A stretch of 12,313 nt of DNA from an uncultured Clostridia bacterium (GCA_934169535.1 CAKPOC010000034.1:1-12313); one strand, 5' to 3'. Numbered from the stretch's first letter, positions 1 to 7,234 are shown. The notes: generated by a model from the letters alone, not told the origin. Translations and numbers: made by a program.

Positions 1-895
1 CTCTTTCTCCTTCTTCTTTGATTGTTTCGGCAACTTCTTCTTTTGCCTTTTCAACCATTTCTTCAATCTTTGATGGATGTATTCTTCCATCTTCCATAAG
101 TTTTTCTAGTGCTATTCTTGCTACTTCTCTTCTTAGAGCATCAAATCCTGAAATTACAACCGCTTCTGGTGTATCATCAATTATTAAATCAACTCCTGTA
201 AGTGTTTCTAGTGTACGTATATTTCTACCTTCTCTACCAATTATTCTTCCTTTCATTTCATCACTTGGAAGGTTTACTATTGATACTGTAGTTTCTGCTG
301 TGTGATCAGCTGCGCACTTTTGAATAGCATAACTTATTACTTTTTTAGCGTTTTTAGAAGCTTCCTCTTTAATTTTGGTTTCATTTTGTTTTATTAAATT
401 AGCCTTTTCTAAAGTTAGCTGCTTGTCTAATTCGTTTAATAATAAGCTTTTTGCTTCCTCCTTAGATAATCCTGAAATTTTTTGAAGCTCTTCTAATTGT
501 TTTTCTAAAACTTGGTTTACTTCTTGTTTTTTTGCTTCAATTTCTTTGTTTTTTCGTTCCAAATTTTGTTCCTTATTTTCCATTTGCTCCATTTTTCTTT
601 CAAGATTTTCTTCTTTTTGTAGTAGTCTTCTTTCTTGTTGTTGTACTTCGCCTCTTCTTTCCTTAATCTCATTATCTAAATCTTTTCTCGAATTTATTAT
701 TTCTTCCTTTGCTTTAAGAATTTCTTCTTTTTTCTTTGCTTCTGCCTCTTTTTGTGCTTCCTCAATTATTCTTCTTGCTTCTGTTTCTGCACTTCCTAGT
801 TTAGATTCGGATATTTTTTTTCTGATTTGAACACCCACTGCTGTGAATATTACTGCTGAGATAAGAAATATGGCGATATAAATAACTATTTGCAT
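1..895 (-). CDS. rny: Ribonuclease Y, N-terminal part (runs off the left edge)
   Basis: Membrane-anchored endoribonuclease that starts mRNA decay in Firmicutes. Reading the minus strand from the ATG at 893-895 gives 298 codons with no stop up to the edge; only an N-terminal fragment is present (the family is usually about 520 residues). Residues 1-25 form a single hydrophobic membrane anchor (MQIVIYIAIF...). Residues 30-160 are a long charged coiled coil rich in Glu, Lys and Gln. A KH RNA-binding domain follows, with the diagnostic GRIIGREGRNIR at about residues 216-227 and a downstream IIDDTPE. The catalytic HD domain lies outside the window. The ribosome binding site AAGAGG sits about 10 nt before the start, and a sigma-A promoter lies at 993-1021. 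The coiled coil, KH motif and anchor in this order make the assignment very secure. The gene is convergent with nothing; it follows spoIIQ on the same strand. Confidence 0.95.
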   Translation of the reverse strand, partial: MQIVIYIAIFLISAVIFTAVGVQIRKKISESKLGSAETEARRIIEEAQKEAEAKKKEEILKAKEEIINSRKDLDNEIKERRGEVQQQERRLLQKEENLERKMEQMENKEQNLERKNKEIEAKKQEVNQVLEKQLEELQKISGLSKEEAKSLLLNELDKQLTLEKANLIKQNETKIKEEASKNAKKVISYAIQKCAADHTAETTVSIVNLPSDEMKGRIIGREGRNIRTLETLTGVDLIIDDTPEAVVISGFDALRREVARIALEKLMEDGRIHPSKIEEMVEKAKEEVAETIKEEGER

Positions 896-992
896 AATCT
901 TTATACCTCTTCTTTCTATTAAATTTTCAATGTGCATAAAATATATTTAATATTATAATTTTTTTATAAGTATATATTTTTTACCCTATTAT

Positions 993-1021
993 ATTGTATC
1001 TTTATTCTACCTCCATGTCAA
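993..1021 (-). promoter_or_regulatory. Sigma-A promoter for rny
   Basis: On the minus strand TTGACA (1016-1021) is separated by exactly 17 nt from TACAAT (993-998). That is a perfect -35 and a 5/6 match at -10. Transcription would start near 986, leaving an AT-rich leader of about 90 nt before rny. This gives rny expression independent of the sporulation genes upstream. Confidence 0.75.
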
Positions 1022-1065
1022 GTACTTTTGAAAAACATATTTAATTTCCAAATAAAGGAATTATC

Positions 1066-1098
1066 GCTGTTGATAAAATTATTATCAACAGCTTTTTT
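1066..1098. terminator. Hairpin between spoIIQ and rny; U-tract only in the plus-strand orientation
   Basis: GCTGTTGATAA (1066-1076) and its exact complement (1082-1092) form an 11-bp stem around a 5-nt loop, 6 bases past the spoIIQ stop codon. The T-run (1093-1098) follows the stem on the plus strand. On the minus strand, where spoIIQ is transcribed, the stem is followed by GATAATTCC and not by a U-tract. It could act as a weak or factor-assisted terminator or an mRNA 3'-end stabiliser for spoIIQ. Its intrinsic-terminator polarity points the other way. Confidence 0.6.
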
Positions 1099-1896
1099 CT
1101 ATTTTAAATATATGTTAGGATCTACATTTGAGCCATCTTTTTTTAGTTCAAAATGTAAATGTGTTTCGTCTGTAATTTCAAATGTTGCAGTATTTCCTAC
1201 TGTTCCTATTGCATCTCCTGCTTTTACACTTTCGCCTACAGTTACAAACTCACTAGATAGCAAGCTTGAATACACGCTTTCAAAACCACCCTCATGTTCT
1301 AAAACAATTGTTAAACCATATCTTGGATCATTTTTTATTGTTTTTACAACTCCATCTGCAGAAGCCTTTACTATATCTGTTTTATTGGCTTTAAAATCAA
1401 TTCCTAAATGAGTAGTCCACTCATCTAAAGTATCTGAATATACTAAATTTTCTTTTGAAAAGTCTTTTAAAATTTCTCCATCTATTGGAAATGAAAATGT
1501 TGGGGCTGGAAGGTCTTCTATTGTTTGAGCTACTTCTTCTTTAGGCTCTTCATCGTTCTTTTCTGTTTTGCTATTTTCTTCATTTTTTTCTGCTACTACA
1601 TTTTTCTCTGTGTTTTCAGTTGTAGTAGTATTTACTGCAAATTTAGTAGTATTTTCTACCTCATTTACACTTTTTCCTATACTAGAACTTGCACTTTGTA
1701 TATCAGTATTAGTAATATTTGAAAAATTATTTGCAATGTTGGTTGCCTCTGTTGCAATTTTAGTATTTTCCTCATAATTATTGCTAAATATTACGTATGA
1801 AATTATAAAAGCAATAATCCCTATAAGTATTATTCCACCTCCTAAAGCTAGCATAATTTTGTTTTCATCTTTTATTCTTCTATTTTTTCTACCCAT
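1099..1896 (-). CDS. spoIIQ: SpoIIQ, forespore engulfment protein with M23/LytM domain
   Basis: Forespore membrane protein that, in known spore formers, pairs with mother-cell SpoIIIAH across the septum to form the engulfment channel. The 265 residues comprise a basic N-terminus, one membrane segment (about 16-37), a long low-complexity linker rich in Asn, Thr and Glu (about 40-130), and an M23 (LytM) domain (about 134-262). The zinc motif H163-x3-D167 and the HLH motif (H246, H248) are present. The usual YxHL motif reads Y209-S-S-L, so one catalytic His is replaced by Ser211 and hydrolase activity is doubtful. The start follows AGGAGG at a 9-nt gap. The gene lies 64 nt after spoIID and carries a sigma-F-like promoter in that gap. 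A generic M23 endopeptidase is the alternative, but a membrane anchor together with spoIID and sigF as neighbours fits SpoIIQ. Confidence 0.85.
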   Translation of the reverse strand: MGRKNRRIKDENKIMLALGGGIILIGIIAFIISYVIFSNNYEENTKIATEATNIANNFSNITNTDIQSASSSIGKSVNEVENTTKFAVNTTTTENTEKNVVAEKNEENSKTEKNDEEPKEEVAQTIEDLPAPTFSFPIDGEILKDFSKENLVYSDTLDEWTTHLGIDFKANKTDIVKASADGVVKTIKNDPRYGLTIVLEHEGGFESVYSSLLSSEFVTVGESVKAGDAIGTVGNTATFEITDETHLHFELKKDGSNVDPNIYLK

Positions 1897-1928
1897 ATGA
1901 AAAATCCTCCTAATTTTTTGTTAATTAG

Positions 1929-1956
1929 AGTATTTCCATATTTTATTATTTTATAC
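1929..1956 (-). promoter_or_regulatory. Sigma-F (or sigma-G) type promoter for spoIIQ
   Basis: On the minus strand GTATA (1952-1956) is followed after 14 nt by GGAAATACT (1929-1937). This matches the Bacillus sigma-F consensus GYATA and GGNNANANT with close to the usual spacing. It lies in the spoIID-spoIIQ gap, about 25 nt before the ribosome binding site region. spoIIQ is a classic sigma-F regulon member, so motif and gene identity support each other. The surrounding DNA is very AT-rich, so chance matching must be considered. Confidence 0.6.
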
Positions 1957-1960
1957 AAAT

Positions 1961-2944
1961 TTATATATTTTCTATGCTTACTCCTGTATAAAAATGTTTT
2001 ATTATATCTTCGCATAAAATGCCCTGCTTTGCTAAGCTATCTGCTCCTGTTTGACTCATTCCTACTCCGTGGCCATAGCCCGTTACAAAAAACTTTATAT
2101 TATCACCATTTATTTCAAATGAAAAATTTGCAGACCTTAGCCCTAAAATAGTTCTTAGTTCAACTCCAGAAATTTCTATGTTACCAATTTTTAAAGTTTT
2201 TACTCTGTTTCCACTTGTATATTCTTTTATTTCAATGCAATTTTCTTCTTCATAATTTATAGTAAACTCTGGGTGTGTACTTTTTATTTTTGTTTCGAAC
2301 TCAGACTTTGAAATTTCTATTTCTGATGAATATTGCGAGTAATTATTTTCCCCTGATGTTTCTACACTTTGTAAATATGGGAGGTCAGCTCCACCCCACA
2401 CAGCAGATACATTTTCAGTTTTTCCTCCGCTATTTGCGTGAAAAAATGCCTTTATTATTTTTCCATCATATTTTATTACTTTGCCCTTAGTTGAATTTAC
2501 TGCACTTTTTATTTTTTCCCAATTCTCTTCTCTTTTTGCTTCGTCCCAACGTTCAAACCTTTTTTCTTTGCTAATCCATGCTTGGCAACAATTTGAACTG
2601 TCGCAAATATCTGCTCCTTCATGTTTTCCTCCATTTTGAATTAGGTATACTGTATATGTTCTTGCAACTATTGCTTGGGTTTTTAGTGCCTCTAGCTCAT
2701 AATCTACCGGCATTTCGCTGCAAACTACTCCTAACAGATATTCATCCATATCTAATTCTTCTATTTGGCCGGTTTGTGTATGTAACAATTTTACTTTGCC
2801 ATAATTTTGATATGTGTATTCTTGCTTAATTTCTTCTGTACTTTCAGCAGAGCTTTCTACAAAAGAAAATTTTTGAGTAAGTACTGCTGGTAGTAAAAAA
2901 GATACACTAATAATAATTATTACCCAAACAATTAGTTTTTTCAT
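1961..2944 (-). CDS. spoIID: SpoIID, lytic transglycosylase of engulfment
   Basis: Septal peptidoglycan lytic transglycosylase (SpoIID/LytB domain) that acts with SpoIIP and SpoIIM to thin the septum and drive engulfment. The 327-residue product has an N-terminal membrane anchor (about 5-23), a short linker, and the SpoIID domain from about residue 48. The conserved VVCSEMP segment contains the presumed catalytic Glu77. Further family hallmarks are LKTQAIVARTY (87-97), a Cys cluster ICDSSNCCQAW (113-123) expected to contribute to metal binding, HANSGGKTENVSAVWGG in the middle, and GYGHGVGMSQTGA near the C-terminus. The start has AGGAGG (2950-2955), which overlaps the sigF stop codon, so the two genes are probably translationally coupled (9-nt gap). 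I could not find a convincing sigma-E promoter within the end of sigF. Length is normal for the family. Confidence 0.95.
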   Translation of the reverse strand: MKKLIVWVIIIISVSFLLPAVLTQKFSFVESSAESTEEIKQEYTYQNYGKVKLLHTQTGQIEELDMDEYLLGVVCSEMPVDYELEALKTQAIVARTYTVYLIQNGGKHEGADICDSSNCCQAWISKEKRFERWDEAKREENWEKIKSAVNSTKGKVIKYDGKIIKAFFHANSGGKTENVSAVWGGADLPYLQSVETSGENNYSQYSSEIEISKSEFETKIKSTHPEFTINYEEENCIEIKEYTSGNRVKTLKIGNIEISGVELRTILGLRSANFSFEINGDNIKFFVTGYGHGVGMSQTGADSLAKQGILCEDIIKHFYTGVSIENI

Positions 2945-2953
2945 AAAAGCCTC

Positions 2954-3685
2954 CTATCCTACAATTTTTTTCTTCATCTCTTGTAAAATCTTTTTCTCTA
3001 TTCTAGAAACTTGAACCTGGCTTATACCTATAATTTTAGCAACTTCTGCCTGTGTTTTTCCTTCAAAATATCTAAGTTCTACAATACTTTTTTCTCTTTT
3101 TCCTAGCTCCTTTACAAGCTTTGTTATAGTTAATTTATTTGCTATAAGCTGTTCCTCATTTTTGCTATCTTGCAAAGTTTCTTCAACAGTTATTGATTTT
3201 CCGTCACTTTCTCCTCCTACATTTTCATTCATCGAAAATACAAGACCTGGAGATGTTGCATCAAGTGCTACTATAATTTCATCTTTGCTAACTTTTAGCT
3301 CTTTTGAAAGTTCTTCTACTGTAATGCTCTGGCCTTTTTTTACATTATACTCATTTTGTAGTAATTTTATTTTTACAGCTAGTTCTTTTATGCTTCTGCT
3401 TACTTTTATTGATCCATCATCTCGTATTGCTCTTTTTATTTCACCAAGTATAAATGGCACCGCATAGGTAGAAAATTGGACATTAAAATTTATGTCAAAT
3501 TTTTGTATAGACTTTATTAATCCTATTGTTCCTATTTGAATTAAATCCTCTCTATCTATTCCACGACCTAAAAACCTATTTACTATGTTAAAAACTAGCC
3601 CCATATTATTTTTTACAAGTTCTTCTAGAGATTGTTTATTTCCATTTTGCGCTTTGCAAATTTCTTCATATGTATTGTTAAACAT
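2954..3685 (-). CDS. sigF: RNA polymerase sporulation sigma factor sigma-F
   Basis: First compartment-specific sigma factor, active in the forespore. It is held inactive by the anti-sigma factor SpoIIAB, encoded just upstream. The 243-residue product shows region 2 (about 24-92), including NRFLGRGIDREDLIQIG and FDINFNVQFSTYAVPFILGE. Region 3 spans about 93-150. Region 4 (about 186-238) has the helix-turn-helix TQAEVAKIIGISQVQVSRIEKK. The segment IRDDGSIKVSRS is typical of the SigF/SigG branch. SigG is similar in sequence, but the position third in a spoIIAA-spoIIAB-sigma operon decides for SigF. AAAGAGG lies 7 nt before the ATG, and only 3 nt separate the gene from the spoIIAB stop. Confidence 0.95.
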   Translation of the reverse strand: MFNNTYEEICKAQNGNKQSLEELVKNNMGLVFNIVNRFLGRGIDREDLIQIGTIGLIKSIQKFDINFNVQFSTYAVPFILGEIKRAIRDDGSIKVSRSIKELAVKIKLLQNEYNVKKGQSITVEELSKELKVSKDEIIVALDATSPGLVFSMNENVGGESDGKSITVEETLQDSKNEEQLIANKLTITKLVKELGKREKSIVELRYFEGKTQAEVAKIIGISQVQVSRIEKKILQEMKKKIVG

Positions 3686-3688
3686 AAA

Positions 3689-4165
3689 TTAAACCTCTTT
3701 ATCTACTGAATTTGTTTCATCTTTTTTTATGTATTTTTTCATTATGACTTTTGTTCCCACATCTGGAATTGATTCAACATTTAACTCGTCCATAAAGCTT
3801 TCCATTATAGTAAATCCCATTCCTGAACGCTCTAGCTCAGCTTTAGTAGTATATAGCGGTTTTTTAGCCTCTTCCACATTAGGAATTCCTTTGCCATTAT
3901 CAGTAATTTGAACTTCTAATAAATTTCCTTTTATTTTGCATTCTACTTTTACAATTCCCATTTTATTTTCATAACCATGTATTATTGAATTAGTAACTGC
4001 CTCAGAAACTGCAGTTTTAATGTCTGCAAGTTCGTCTATTGTGGGATCCAGCTGTGATGCAAAAGCTGCAACACTTATCCTTGCAAAAGATTCGTTTATT
4101 GACTTACTTATAAATTCTAGTTTCATTTCATTGTCATAAATTCCTATCATATTATTTTTACACAT
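3689..4165 (-). CDS. spoIIAB: Anti-sigma-F factor SpoIIAB (serine kinase)
   Basis: GHKL-fold protein that binds sigma-F and, with ATP, phosphorylates SpoIIAA to control release of sigma-F in the forespore. Numbering from the start chosen here, the N-box EAVTNSIIHGY is at about 55-65, the G1 box DNGKGIP at 89-95, and the G2 box SGMGF at about 114-118. The core NESFARISVAAFASQLDPT closely resembles characterised SpoIIAB. An earlier in-frame ATG exists at 4183 but has no ribosome binding site. The ATG at 4165 has AAGGAA (4172-4177) at a 6-nt gap, so it is preferred (158 residues). A third choice, the Met at residue 14 of this product, would give the length closest to Bacillus SpoIIAB but lacks a well-spaced binding site. 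It sits between spoIIAA (67-nt gap) and sigF (3-nt gap). Confidence 0.94.
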   Translation of the reverse strand: MCKNNMIGIYDNEMKLEFISKSINESFARISVAAFASQLDPTIDELADIKTAVSEAVTNSIIHGYENKMGIVKVECKIKGNLLEVQITDNGKGIPNVEEAKKPLYTTKAELERSGMGFTIMESFMDELNVESIPDVGTKVIMKKYIKKDETNSVDKEV

Positions 4166-4232
4166 ATTTATTTCCTTATACATTTATATTTAGGTTTTTA
4201 AAATGGCTTTACCTATAAACCTTATTTTTACG

Positions 4233-4562
4233 TTAAATTACAGACTCATTTTCGTCATTTATAACTGGTATTATTTTTAAAATACCACTTAATTCAAACA
4301 CTTTATATACTTGCTTATTGCAATTTTTTACTTCCAATGTTCCTCCTAACATTTTTATTATTTTGTATCTTCCAATTAGCATCCCTATTCCCGCACTATC
4401 CATAAAAGAAACATTACTAAAATCAAGTATAACTTTTCTAGGCAAAAATCTAGTAATTTCATGATCTATTTTCCTCCTTAGTTTTTCTGTTTTGCTTTCA
4501 TCAATTTCATCAGTAAGTTTAAGCATTAAAACTTTTTGAGATGGCATATACATACACTCCAT
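4233..4562 (-). CDS. spoIIAA: Anti-sigma-F factor antagonist SpoIIAA
   Basis: STAS-domain protein. In its unphosphorylated form it binds SpoIIAB and frees sigma-F; SpoIIAB inactivates it by phosphorylation, and SpoIIE reverses this. The 109-residue product is almost entirely one STAS domain. The phosphorylation motif FMDSAGIG lies at residues 53-60, with Ser56 as the expected target, followed by LIGRYKIIKMLGGTLEV. AAAGGG lies 8 nt before the first ATG. A second in-frame ATG five codons later has GGAG at a 9-nt gap, so translation may begin at either. It is the first gene of the spoIIA operon, downstream of a Spo0A-box array. Confidence 0.94.
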   Translation of the reverse strand: MECMYMPSQKVLMLKLTDEIDESKTEKLRRKIDHEITRFLPRKVILDFSNVSFMDSAGIGMLIGRYKIIKMLGGTLEVKNCNKQVYKVFELSGILKIIPVINDENESVI

Positions 4563-4597
4563 TTTTTTAACCCTTTCTTTTGTTATTTTGTATTATT

Positions 4598-4626
4598 AGT
4601 ATACAGCGTATTACATTATTTTCCAA
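4598..4626 (-). promoter_or_regulatory. Promoter of the spoIIA operon
   Basis: On the minus strand TTGGAA (4621-4626), a 17-nt spacer and TATACT (4598-4603) form a sigma-A-like promoter with a weak -35 and a good -10, as expected for an activator-dependent promoter. The same bases can be read as an imperfect sigma-H promoter (GGAAAA, then TGTAT about 13 nt later). Sigma-H use is the rule for Bacillus spoIIA, so the sigma factor cannot be decided by eye. Transcription would begin about 30 nt before spoIIAA. Confidence 0.55.
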
Positions 4627-4634
4627 GAGTAAAA

Positions 4635-4674
4635 CTTGACATGTTTTGTCGCAATTTGATAGCTTTTCGACAAA
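4635..4674. promoter_or_regulatory. Spo0A-box array upstream of spoIIA
   Basis: Minus-strand TTTGTCGAA (4666-4674) matches the Spo0A box consensus TTTGTCRAA exactly. An inverted box, plus-strand TTTGTCGCA (4645-4653), has one mismatch. A third, weaker box with the core TGTCAAG lies on the minus strand at 4635-4643. Box centres are about 21 and 10 bp apart, that is, whole helical turns, and the array ends 8 bp upstream of the -35 element. This is what activation of spoIIA by Spo0A~P would need. Confidence 0.65.
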
Positions 4675-4709
4675 ATTCGTAAAGTACATTTATATCCTTA
4701 AGCGTCTTT

Positions 4710-4757
4710 ATAAAACAAAAAACAAACTCAAAACTGAAATTAATCAATTTTGAGTTT
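4710..4757 (-). terminator. Rho-independent terminator after the ftsEX-ctp operon
   Basis: AAACTCAAAA (4724-4733) pairs with 4748-4757; one mismatch and three more pairs extend the stem inward to a loop of about 6 nt. On the minus strand it is followed by a T-rich run (GTTTTTTGTTTTA, within 4710-4723). It begins 5 nt past the protease stop codon and isolates the operon from the spoIIA promoter. Confidence 0.85.
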
Positions 4758-4762
4758 ATATA

Positions 4763-5971
4763 TTAATTATTTTTTAATATTTCTTCTGCCTTTAAAAGTT
4801 GAGTATCACTGTTTAGTGCTGTTTCATAGTTGCCAGAGCTATCTTTAGTTAGCTTTACTTCATAGTCTGGAGTAAGTCCTTCACCATTTATTTTATTGTG
4901 GTTTGGAGTAAAGTATTCTTCGGTTGTAATTTTTATTCCGCTTCCATCTCCTAAAGAGTAAACTGTTTGTATTACTCCTTTTCCATAAGTTTGAGTTCCT
5001 ACTAAAGTTGCACCTTTTTTATCCTTTAACGCTCCTGCTAAAATTTCTGAAGCACTTGCTGTTGACTTATTTGTAAGAACTGCAATTTTCATATCTTTAG
5101 CAATTGGCTCTTCTTCTGCTTTTGTTATTTTTTCGGTTTCATCTTTTCCTTTTGTAATAAGAAGCGTTTCTCCTTTATCTATAAACATGTTTGCAATTCT
5201 TGTAGCTTCATCTACTATTCCACCACCATTGCTTCTTACATCTATTATAATCTTAGTTGCTCCCTGATTTTTTAGCTCTTCTAATTTTTCTTTAAAACTG
5301 TCTGCTGTGCCTTTTTCAAATGAGGTTATTTGAATATATGCAACATTATTTTCTAACATTTGGCCTGCCACATGTTCTACTGTAATTTTTCTTCTTTCAA
5401 CAGTAACCTCGTTTTCTTTATCATCTCTTATGTATGTAACTTGTACTGTTGTTCCTTCCTTCTGCTTTAGTTCCGTTGTTGCGTCATTTAATTTTTCGCC
5501 ATTATATTCTTTTCCGTTTATTTTTGTAATAATGTCGCCTTCTTTAAGTCCTGCTTCAAGTGCTGGCGAACCTGGCATAACACCTACTATATATATTTGG
5601 TCATCAATATTTGAAATGTATACTCCAATTCCTACATACTCGCTATTTACCTCTTCTTTAAGATCATCCATTTCTTCTTTTGTCAAATATTCTGTATATT
5701 TGTCGCCAAGTCCTTCTACATATCCTTTAAGAGCTCCTTCTTTTAGTGATTCTTCATCTATATCATAAATGTATTTTGCATTTAACATGCTTTTAAACAT
5801 TTGCATTTTTTGAAGCATTATGTTTTGCTCAGTAGTTTCAGCTGTTTGAAGCTTATCTTCAATTTTTTTATACATGAAAATTGAAGTTGTCATGCAGCTA
5901 ATTATTGCAGTTAAAACTACTAACATTATAATTCTATATGCTCTTATTTTTTTAGTTCTTTTATCTTCCAT
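4763..5971 (-). CDS. S41-family C-terminal processing protease (CtpA/CtpB-like)
   Basis: Membrane-anchored extracytoplasmic serine protease with a PDZ domain. The 402-residue product has one membrane segment (about 14-34), a helical segment (about 45-110), the PDZ domain (about 110-195) with GVMPGSPALEAGLKEGDII, and the S41 core. The core holds IIIDVRSNGGG (241-251), TNKSTASASEI (300-310) and TYGKGVIQ (328-335). The predicted Ser-Lys dyad is Ser306 and Lys331 with Gln335, the same spacing as Bacillus CtpB (S309, K334, Q338). AAGGG lies about 6-7 nt before the ATG, and the gene follows the second M23 gene by 15 nt. Context suggests a role in wall-enzyme turnover, as for Ctp proteases encoded beside envC-type genes in other bacteria. 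A sporulation role like CtpB is possible but not shown. Confidence 0.93.
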   Translation of the reverse strand: MEDKRTKKIRAYRIIMLVVLTAIISCMTTSIFMYKKIEDKLQTAETTEQNIMLQKMQMFKSMLNAKYIYDIDEESLKEGALKGYVEGLGDKYTEYLTKEEMDDLKEEVNSEYVGIGVYISNIDDQIYIVGVMPGSPALEAGLKEGDIITKINGKEYNGEKLNDATTELKQKEGTTVQVTYIRDDKENEVTVERRKITVEHVAGQMLENNVAYIQITSFEKGTADSFKEKLEELKNQGATKIIIDVRSNGGGIVDEATRIANMFIDKGETLLITKGKDETEKITKAEEEPIAKDMKIAVLTNKSTASASEILAGALKDKKGATLVGTQTYGKGVIQTVYSLGDGSGIKITTEEYFTPNHNKINGEGLTPDYEVKLTKDSSGNYETALNSDTQLLKAEEILKNN

Positions 5972-5986
5972 AAAAATCCCTTTCCT

Positions 5987-7210
5987 TTAGTCATAATCAT
6001 TTGAATATTCATCTTTAATTTGTGAAACGGTTCCTTCTATATAAGGAAGTGGTGCAACAGCTTTTCCATTTAGCCTTACTTCAAAATGTAAATGTGGACC
6101 TGTTGAATTTCCGGTTGAACCTACTGCCATTATTACATCACCTTTTTTTACCTCTTTGCCTAGCTCTGTTAAAATAGTTTGACCATGTCCGTAAAGAGTA
6201 ACAATTCCATCTCCATGGTTTATCATTACACAATTTCCATAGCCGCTCATAACCCCTGCATAAATTACTACTCCATCTGCTGCTGCAAGCACTGGAGCGC
6301 CATAACCTGCATTTCCAATATCTATTCCACTATGATATTTGTAAATTCCCTGTATTGGGTGAAGTCTATATCCAAAACTTGAAGTAATGTAAGTGCCTGC
6401 AACTCCTACTGGCCATATCATTTGGCCTCCCATATTAGTTATTTGCAAGTTTCCACTCCATTCGATTGTTTCCCTAATTTTTTTATCTATTTCATCTTGT
6501 TCATTTTTGTACTGTTCTATTTGTTTTTGAAGTTCTTGCTCTTCTTGTGATAGTTTAGAAATGTAATTTTGTTGTACAACCTTATTATTTTGAACTAGAA
6601 TTTGCATTTTAGTCATATTTATTTGAGCTGTTTTTAGCTCTTTTTGCTCATTTTCTTGTTTTGTTTTTTCTTGCTCTAGTTGCTCTTGCTCATTTGAAAG
6701 CTCCTCTAAAAGGTTGTTGTCAAATTCTATTAATTGTTCTAGCATATAGTAATTAGATAAAAAATCTAATATGCTATTAGATTTTAAAAGTACATCTATA
6801 TATGAAGTTTCCCCTGATTCATATAATGCTACAGTTCTCTTTTTTAGAACTGATTGTTTTTTATTATATTTTTCTTGAACTTCATCAATTTGCTGTTGTC
6901 TTTTTTCTAAGTCTTGTTGCATTTGCTGTATTTGTGAATTTAGCTCATCACTTTTGCTTTGGTACTCTCTTATTGTGTCATCTAACTCCTGAACTTGTTT
7001 TAAAAAACTTGTTAGCTCGCTTTCTACATATTCTAATTTTGTATTTGTATCTGTTATTTTATCATGAAGTTCAGTACTTTGCTCCATAAGTGATTTTTCA
7101 TTTTCTTGATTATTTTCTTCACAAAATGCAATAATAGAGAAACTTATAAGTGCTACTATTATTATGAGCATTGTTATTATTTTTTTGTTCATACTCAAAA
7201 ATTTATTCAC
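5987..7210 (-). CDS. Second PcsB/CwlO/EnvC-type coiled-coil M23 peptidase
   Basis: Secreted or membrane-anchored murein hydrolase, or activator, paralogous to the upstream gene. The 407 residues contain an N-terminal hydrophobic segment (about 8-29), coiled coil (about 45-125), the hook motif VALYESGETSYIDVLL (127-142), a second coiled coil (about 165-250) and an M23 domain (about 265-390). All LytM residues are intact: H293, D297, H342 in LYGH, and H373 and H375 in HLHF. The ORF begins with GTG (7208-7210), immediately preceded by an in-frame TAA two codons back. An ATG follows at 7190-7192. GGAG is about 13 nt before the GTG and too far from the ATG, so GTG is preferred. No proper lipobox is present despite a Cys at residue 30. 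The gene lies 24 nt after its paralogue and 15 nt before the protease. Confidence 0.92.
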   Translation of the reverse strand: MNKFLSMNKKIITMLIIIVALISFSIIAFCEENNQENEKSLMEQSTELHDKITDTNTKLEYVESELTSFLKQVQELDDTIREYQSKSDELNSQIQQMQQDLEKRQQQIDEVQEKYNKKQSVLKKRTVALYESGETSYIDVLLKSNSILDFLSNYYMLEQLIEFDNNLLEELSNEQEQLEQEKTKQENEQKELKTAQINMTKMQILVQNNKVVQQNYISKLSQEEQELQKQIEQYKNEQDEIDKKIRETIEWSGNLQITNMGGQMIWPVGVAGTYITSSFGYRLHPIQGIYKYHSGIDIGNAGYGAPVLAAADGVVIYAGVMSGYGNCVMINHGDGIVTLYGHGQTILTELGKEVKKGDVIMAVGSTGNSTGPHLHFEVRLNGKAVAPLPYIEGTVSQIKDEYSNDYD

Positions 7211-7234
7211 TGTTTATAAGTTTCTCCTTTTCTT

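Noticed and set aside
18..830. Plus-strand frames of about 95 residues rich in Ser, Phe and Leu.
   Set aside because: They are antisense to the rny coding sequence; the composition is what the complement of Lys/Glu-rich codons gives, and no ribosome binding sites are present.
1028..1411. A plus-strand frame of 127 residues crossing the spoIIQ-rny gap.
   Set aside because: Mostly antisense to the well-supported spoIIQ M23 domain, with a low-complexity product and no recognisable domain.
2954..3685. Possible assignment of the sigma factor as sigma-G.
   Set aside because: SigF and SigG are close relatives, but the gene directly follows spoIIAA and spoIIAB, which defines the sigF position.
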